DNA of 64,000 nucleotides, taken from the NCBI GenBank assembly GCA_041648735.1, contig JBAZOO010000004.1, positions 1 through 64,000 of the forward strand. Direction: 5' to 3'. The translations under genes were made by a program, and so were the position numbers. Below, piece by piece: positions 60,216 through 64,000 of this stretch. The notes beneath the pieces are model-generated. The model did not search any database. It was not told the origin of the DNA and worked only from the letters and a program-made list of their open reading frames with translations. Numbering within the stretch: position 1 is the first letter of the stretch; every line of letters starts with the position of its first letter. Source of the DNA: JBAZOO01 sp041648735 (GTDB lineage: Bacteria; Verrucomicrobiota; Lentisphaeria; Oligosphaerales; CAITYL01).

Positions 60216-60731
60216 TCACTCCTTGCGTCGGAAGATTTGGCGGCGGATGGCCTGCCAGAGGCTGGCCGGCGCCGGGGTGGATTGCGGACTCCGCAATTGC
60301 CGTTGCAGGGCCAGGACGTCGATCGCGTCCTTTTCCCGATGCGTCGAACGTTTGACGGCGATCAGGTCGGCGGGGCCGAGGTAGCGGATGCCGGCGGGCG
60401 TTGCCAAGGCGCGCGGCGCGAACTCGGCGTAGTCGCGGCCATCCAGGAGGGTGAAGATGTCGAGCGGGAATTCCTCGACGACTTGGATGGCGCCGGGAGC
60501 CAGGGTGAAGTCTTCCCGGCGAAGTTCGCGGGCATGGCCGTCGCCCCATTCGCCAAGCGCCGTCAAGAGGCGGTCGAGGTTTGCGGGATCCGCGGCGACG
60601 AGGATGTCGACGTCCTCGGTGGCGCGGACAAAGCCGTTGAAGGCGCAGGCGACGCCGCCGACGACGAGGAAGCGCACGCCATGCCGGTGCAGCAGTTCCA
60701 GGACGTTGGTGAATTCCGGCGTGTCCGTCAT
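60216..60731 (-). CDS. Nucleotidyltransferase-fold protein
   Basis: 171 residues. The N-terminal part has FLVVGGVACAFNGFVRATED and then VDILVAADPANLDRL: a G-G-x-A loop followed by a D-x-D metal site, as in DUF6036/AbiEii-like and MNT-type nucleotidyltransferases. The C-terminal part is short (LIAVKRSTHREKDAIDVLAL). It may modify an RNA or protein. It starts within the stop codon of the 63-residue gene upstream (ATGA), so the pair is coupled. Chosen start: the family begins at MTDTPEFTNVLELLHRHGV. A TGCGGASTCCGCA palindrome lies in its 3' end. Confidence 0.82.
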   Translation of the reverse strand: MTDTPEFTNVLELLHRHGVRFLVVGGVACAFNGFVRATEDVDILVAADPANLDRLLTALGEWGDGHARELRREDFTLAPGAIQVVEEFPLDIFTLLDGRDYAEFAPRALATPAGIRYLGPADLIAVKRSTHREKDAIDVLALQRQLRSPQSTPAPASLWQAIRRQIFRRKE

Positions 60732-60919
60732 GGCGTCTTCCCCACCCGCTTGCGGATTGGCAGCGAGCCGGCGTTGGATTTCACCGGGATGCCCCAGGCG
60801 GCCAGCCGTTGCCGCAGCGCCCAAAGCCTGGCCAGGGGGTCGGTGGCGGTTTCCGGCGGCGGCCGGCCGACCCGTTTGCGGACGGGCTGGCGGCCGGCGG
60901 TCTCGGGAGTTTCGGGCAT
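60728..60919 (-). CDS. Small protein coupled to the nucleotidyltransferase
   Basis: 63 residues, basic, with two similar segments: QPVRKRVGRPPPE near residue 11 and LPIRKRVGKTP at the end. Between them is an Arg/Leu helix (DPLARLWALRQRLAAWGI). I do not recognise it. The four-base overlap with the next start suggests a working gene pair, and a toxin-antitoxin-like module is one possibility; no database family is evident. Confidence 0.55.
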   Translation of the reverse strand: MPETPETAGRQPVRKRVGRPPPETATDPLARLWALRQRLAAWGIPVKSNAGSLPIRKRVGKTP

Positions 60920-61046
60920 GGCGGGGCAGCGCTCCGGCGGGAACGGTGGGGGCTGGCATCGGCGGGTACTATAGCCCCGTGGCGCTGTAGCCCGCGGCCC
61001 GCGGCTTGATTCACGAACCCGAAGACGGTTGCGGGGCGGGGCTCGT

Positions 61047-61132
61047 GGCCCCAGCGGGGCCGGAGTGTGCAGCCATGGGCTTCAGCCCGTGGGGGGAGGC
61101 GGCATCTCCGGTTTTTTGCGCCCCAGCGGGGC
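61047..61132. other. Two direct-repeated CCCCAGCGGGG hairpins
   Basis: GGCCCCAGCGGGGCC (61047-61061) and GCCCCAGCGGGGC (61120-61132) are near-identical GC hairpins 73 nt apart, with a GGGCTTCAGCCC hairpin between them (61078-61089). The region upstream of the nucleotidyltransferase/small-protein pair otherwise shows no gene. Confidence 0.55.
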
Positions 61133-61199
61133 ACGGGCAAGCCTCAAGCTTGCGGACTCCGCAGGCATTTCCCCGCCCAGAATGGCGCCGTAGGGGCTG

Positions 61200-62567
61200 T
61201 CACTTTTTGGCGCCGGCGAAGGCGGGGAGCCGGGGCGCTTCCAAGTCGGTGGCGGCGAGGGTCTGGAAGAAGATTTCGCGCAGCAGTTTGAGCAGCATCA
61301 GGCGCGCCTCGAGGCCGATGACCACGTCGTCGAACGGCTCCTTGAGGCTGTTCCAGAAGTCCTCGGCGGCGCCATGGGCGACTTCGAGGGTGTTGCTGTG
61401 GGCGACTTGGGCGACCAGCGCCTGTTCGGCGGCGGCGAGGCCGTTCCAGAACTCGGGCAGGGTGGTGTCGAGGGAGGGGACGCCGGATTCGTAGTGGAGC
61501 TTTTTCATGACGCTGTTGAACTGCTTTTGCAGCTCGGGCGTCAGGCGCAGGCTCTTGCCGGCCTGGATCCAGTCCAGGCGTTTGAGCACGAGGTCGGCGA
61601 AGTTCTGGAGTTCGGTGACGGCCTTGTCCCGCTGCTGGAGGCGGAGGCGTTCCTGGGCGAGGTCGGCCTCGGCTTGGGCGAGGCGGTTCTTGAGGGTGCG
61701 GGTCTCCTGGCACTGCTGCTCATAGCGGCTGCGCCATTCGCCGACTTCCTTTTCCGTCCGGTCGAGGGTGGCGGTGAGCCGGCTTTTCTCGGTGGCGAAT
61801 TCGCCGGTGGCGCGGCTGACGATGGCTTGGGCCGCCTCCTCCTTTTCGGTGAGGGTCTGCCGGAGCTTGCGGTTTTCGGTTTGGGAGGCTTCGAACTTGT
61901 TGGCCAGGGCGTCGCGGTCGGCGGCGAGTTCGCGGCGGGCCTTGCGCAGTTCCTGGAGTTCGTCGCCGCCACTGGCGGCCTGGCCGCGGGCGCGTTCCAG
62001 TTCCGCTTCCAGGCGGGCCTTGTCGGCGCGGGCGGCGGCCAGTTGGGCGTCCAGTTCCTTGGTTCTCTTGAGCAGCAGTTCGTTGCCGCCCTCGCCCTTG
62101 GCCAGCCGTTCCGCCTGCTCCTTGGTGAACTGGAGCGGGCTGAAGCAGAGGAGGATGCGCCACTTTTCCCAGTCCTCGACCGAGTAGTAGGCGTCGAACT
62201 TTTCCGGGGGCAGGGCGTAGGCGTCCTCGGCAAGCTGGTTCGCCTCGCGATAGCCCTTGTACTCGGCGGAATGGAAATAGTCCTCGAGCTTGCGGTAGAG
62301 GGTTTCGTGGACGGGGTACCACTGGGCGAAGATGGGGTTGCAGAAGGTGGTGGAATGCTCCGCCTTCTCCGCCTCCTTGAGCAGCAACGACTCGAAGCGC
62401 TTGCGGTGCTTGGGCTCCAGGCGGTAGCCGCCAAGCTGGCAGCTCTTGGAGAGCTGGCTGTTGGCCAGGATGTAGTTTTTCAGGCTCGGCCAAGGCAGCT
62501 CGGCGACCATGCCGGCGAAGATCTCCGCCGGCCGGATGCCTTCGAGGGTCTCATTCGGAGGCAACAT
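61200..62567 (-). CDS. Uncharacterised coiled-coil protein
   Basis: 455 residues. A helical, aromatic-rich N-terminus (about 1-160: LPWPSLKNYILANSQLSKSC; FCNPIFAQWYPVHETLYRKL) is followed by a long coiled coil (about 165-300: LDAQLAAARADKARLEAELE and on) and a helical C-terminus (LPEFWNGLAAAEQALVAQVA). No membrane segment or catalytic motif is seen, and I do not know the family. AAGGAG lies before its start inside the upstream gene. It overlaps the 126-residue gene by 17 nt, so the two are probably partners. Confidence 0.78.
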   Translation of the reverse strand: MLPPNETLEGIRPAEIFAGMVAELPWPSLKNYILANSQLSKSCQLGGYRLEPKHRKRFESLLLKEAEKAEHSTTFCNPIFAQWYPVHETLYRKLEDYFHSAEYKGYREANQLAEDAYALPPEKFDAYYSVEDWEKWRILLCFSPLQFTKEQAERLAKGEGGNELLLKRTKELDAQLAAARADKARLEAELERARGQAASGGDELQELRKARRELAADRDALANKFEASQTENRKLRQTLTEKEEAAQAIVSRATGEFATEKSRLTATLDRTEKEVGEWRSRYEQQCQETRTLKNRLAQAEADLAQERLRLQQRDKAVTELQNFADLVLKRLDWIQAGKSLRLTPELQKQFNSVMKKLHYESGVPSLDTTLPEFWNGLAAAEQALVAQVAHSNTLEVAHGAAEDFWNSLKEPFDDVVIGLEARLMLLKLLREIFFQTLAATDLEAPRLPAFAGAKK

Positions 62568-62931
62568 TCAACAGGAACTCCTTCTGGACAAGCTTCGCGG
62601 CCGCCTGCACGGCCGCCGCCGCCATCTGCCGCCGCAGTGAATATTCGATCTTGGTGTGGGCGCCGGTCATGCTTTGGACCAGCGGTTCGTTGCCGTCGTT
62701 GCGGGCGCGTTCGAGGACGCGCCGGCAGACGAGTAGCGCCTCGCGCCAGCGCTGTTCCTGGCAAAACAGGACGGTCTGGCTCAACAGATCGGTGCTGGCC
62801 GGGGGGGGGGGCGGTTGGGGCGGCTTGGCTTCCGTCGCCCGTTGGGCCGGGCGCTTGGCGGGCTTGGATGGTGCCACCGCGGATTGCTCAGGAGCCGGGG
62901 CGGCCGCCGATTGTTTCGAAGCCTTGGCCAT
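62551..62931 (-). CDS. Small helical partner of the coiled-coil protein
   Basis: 126 residues. A Lys/Ala/Pro-rich disordered N-terminus (about 1-45) is followed by a TPR-like helical segment (LLSQTVLFCQEQRWREALLV then CRRVLERARNDGN) and a helix ending QKEFLLNVASE. Its 3' end contains the ribosome site and start of the 455-residue gene. No family is recognised. The frame extends upstream through the tRNA gene, but the sequence before MAKASKQS is not coding-like. Confidence 0.72.
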   Translation of the reverse strand: MAKASKQSAAAPAPEQSAVAPSKPAKRPAQRATEAKPPQPPPPPASTDLLSQTVLFCQEQRWREALLVCRRVLERARNDGNEPLVQSMTGAHTKIEYSLRRQMAAAAVQAAAKLVQKEFLLNVASE

Positions 62932-62987
62932 AACGGGGAAGGGAAGCGGGAGGTTGTGGAGGCCGGTCTGAGCCGGAGCTGGGGAAA

Positions 62988-63062
<75 letters not shown>

Positions 63063-63124
63063 AAAAACTGTGCTACTATAGCCGCCCCCCGGCGGATTGC
63101 AATCCCGGCTGGCAGGGGATCCGG

Positions 63125-63688
63125 TCAGAGGGACATCAGCTCCGTTTCCTTGGCCGCGAGCAACTGGTCGACTTGCTTGATGTGGTCGTCGGTCAGCTTC
63201 TGGATCTCCTTGGTCGCCTTGGCCAAGTCGTCCTCGGTGACCGCGCCGTCCTTCTGGAGCTTCTTGGCGGCTTCGTTGCCCTCGCGGCGGAGGTTGCGGA
63301 TCTCGATGCGGCAATCTTCGGCGCGGGTGCGGACCAGCTTGACGTACTCCTTGCGGCGCTCCTCGCTGAGTTCGGGGATGGGCAGGCGGACGACGCGGCC
63401 GTCGCTCATCGGGCTGATGCCGAGGTTGGAGGCGAGGATGGCCTTTTCGATCGCCTTGATGGCCCCCTGGTCCCAAGGCTGGATGACCAGCAGGCGGGGT
63501 TCGGGGGCGGTGATGGCGGCGACGTCCCGCAGCTTGGTCAGGGTGCCGTAGTACTCGACCATGATGCCGTCCACCAAGGTGGGCGAGGCCTTGCCGGTGC
63601 GCACGCCGGCAAAGGCCTTCTGCATGGCCTCGATGGCCTTCTTCATCTTCAGGTCGGTGTCCTTGGCGAGGGTTGCAATCGTCGGCAT
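63125..63688 (-). CDS. frr: Ribosome recycling factor
   Basis: 187 residues, the normal length. The three-helix bundle and beta-sandwich are shown by MKKAIEAMQKAFAGVRTGKA, YYGTLTKLRDVAAITAPEPR, AIEKAILASNLGISPMSDGR and RLPIPELSEERRKEYVKLVR. With EF-G it splits ribosomes after termination. The chosen start at 63688 follows AAGGA and removes a 30-residue extension. It lies downstream of pyrH, the common frr-pyrH order. Confidence 0.96.
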   Translation of the reverse strand: MPTIATLAKDTDLKMKKAIEAMQKAFAGVRTGKASPTLVDGIMVEYYGTLTKLRDVAAITAPEPRLLVIQPWDQGAIKAIEKAILASNLGISPMSDGRVVRLPIPELSEERRKEYVKLVRTRAEDCRIEIRNLRREGNEAAKKLQKDGAVTEDDLAKATKEIQKLTDDHIKQVDQLLAAKETELMSL

Positions 63689-63785
63689 GGCTGGCGTCCT
63701 TCTCCAGGTCGGGCGGTTCACGGTGGGGGTGGCCGGGGGAGGGCATTCCCAAGCGGCAACGTAATCCGTTTTCGGCAAAAGCCAA

Positions 63786-64000
63786 TCAGGCGAGGTCGCT
63801 GGCGGCGCTGCCCACCACGGTGGCGACCGAGGTGTCGCCGGCGGCGACGCGGCGCAGGTTGCCGGGGACGAAGAAGTTGAAGACGACGATCTCGATGCCG
63901 TTGTCGCGGCAGAGGGAGAAGGCGGCGGCGTCCATCACCTCCAGGCGGCGGGCGAGGGCGTCGTCATAGGCCAGATGGCGGAAGCGGCGGGCGGCCGGAT
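63786..64000 (-). CDS. pyrH: UMP kinase, C-terminal part
   Basis: The gene runs off the right edge; only the last 71 codons are here. They include LEVMDAAAFSLCRDNGIEIV, then VFNFFVPGNLRRVAAGD, matching the amino-acid kinase domain of bacterial PyrH (MDATAFSLC, IVFN, PGN, GT[LV]). It makes UDP from UMP and ATP. Located just upstream of frr. Confidence 0.9.
   Translation of the reverse strand, partial: PAARRFRHLAYDDALARRLEVMDAAAFSLCRDNGIEIVVFNFFVPGNLRRVAAGDTSVATVVGSAASDLA

Overview
The window is GC-rich (about 70 percent by eye) chromosomal DNA from a Gram-negative bacterium, shown by BamA, LptF and PEP-CTERM proteins. The mix of traits points to the PVC superphylum and most likely Lentisphaerota: a prepilin-like protein with an H-X9-DG motif, two PEP-CTERM proteins, UroD-superfamily paralogues each paired with an AraC regulator, and many AraC/LacI-controlled glycoside hydrolases. 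This placement is inference; there is no rRNA in the window.

Layout. 1-8.4 kb: the 5' end of a REP-associated transposase with 50-bp tandem repeats upstream, a PEP-CTERM protein, a Gfo/Idh/MocA oxidoreductase, hisE-hisG, a divergent AraC/UroD-like pair, an alpha/beta hydrolase and a decayed ISKra4-like transposase. 8.4-21.3 kb: pgi, then what looks like a beta-1,3-glucan locus: a GH5 exo-1,3-glucanase-like enzyme, a large secreted protein, an autotransporter-repeat PEP-CTERM protein, an H-X9-DG prepilin-like protein, a secreted GH16 enzyme, a secreted nucleoside-hydrolase-like protein and a LacI regulator. The same 14-bp LacI-like palindrome lies before the GH5 and PEP-CTERM genes, and a close match lies before the prepilin/GH16 unit.

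21.4-28.3 kb: a GT2 glycosyltransferase, an orphan OppB-like permease with an inserted domain, a decayed glycoside hydrolase, a GHL6-type glycosidase divergent from an AraC regulator, and a MalK-like ATPase. 28.5-36.4 kb: bamA-lptF, a DUF2157/GDYXXLXY pair, an endonuclease Q homologue and a membrane zinc peptidase. 37-44.2 kb: a 46/55-bp repeat array, an ISL3 transposase remnant, lysS, a second AraC/UroD pair and btuFCD. 44.3-64 kb: mostly housekeeping genes (YciH-like factor, DedA-like protein, mtaD, a metallophosphoesterase fusion, a BatA-like VWA protein, an ABC ATPase, Uma2, xseA, hcp with an Rrf2 regulator, argJ, tRNA-Cys, frr, pyrH) with several unknown coiled-coil or small proteins.

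Three signals are not explained by the genes. First, the palindrome TGCGGASTCCGCA occurs eight times with unrelated flanks, inside and outside genes, far above chance. Second, a CTGTCCCC core is shared by several otherwise different short tandem repeats, beside a Y1/RAYT transposase start. Third, a 40-bp repeat has been written into the 3' end of a PEP-CTERM gene and also forms an array 21 kb away.
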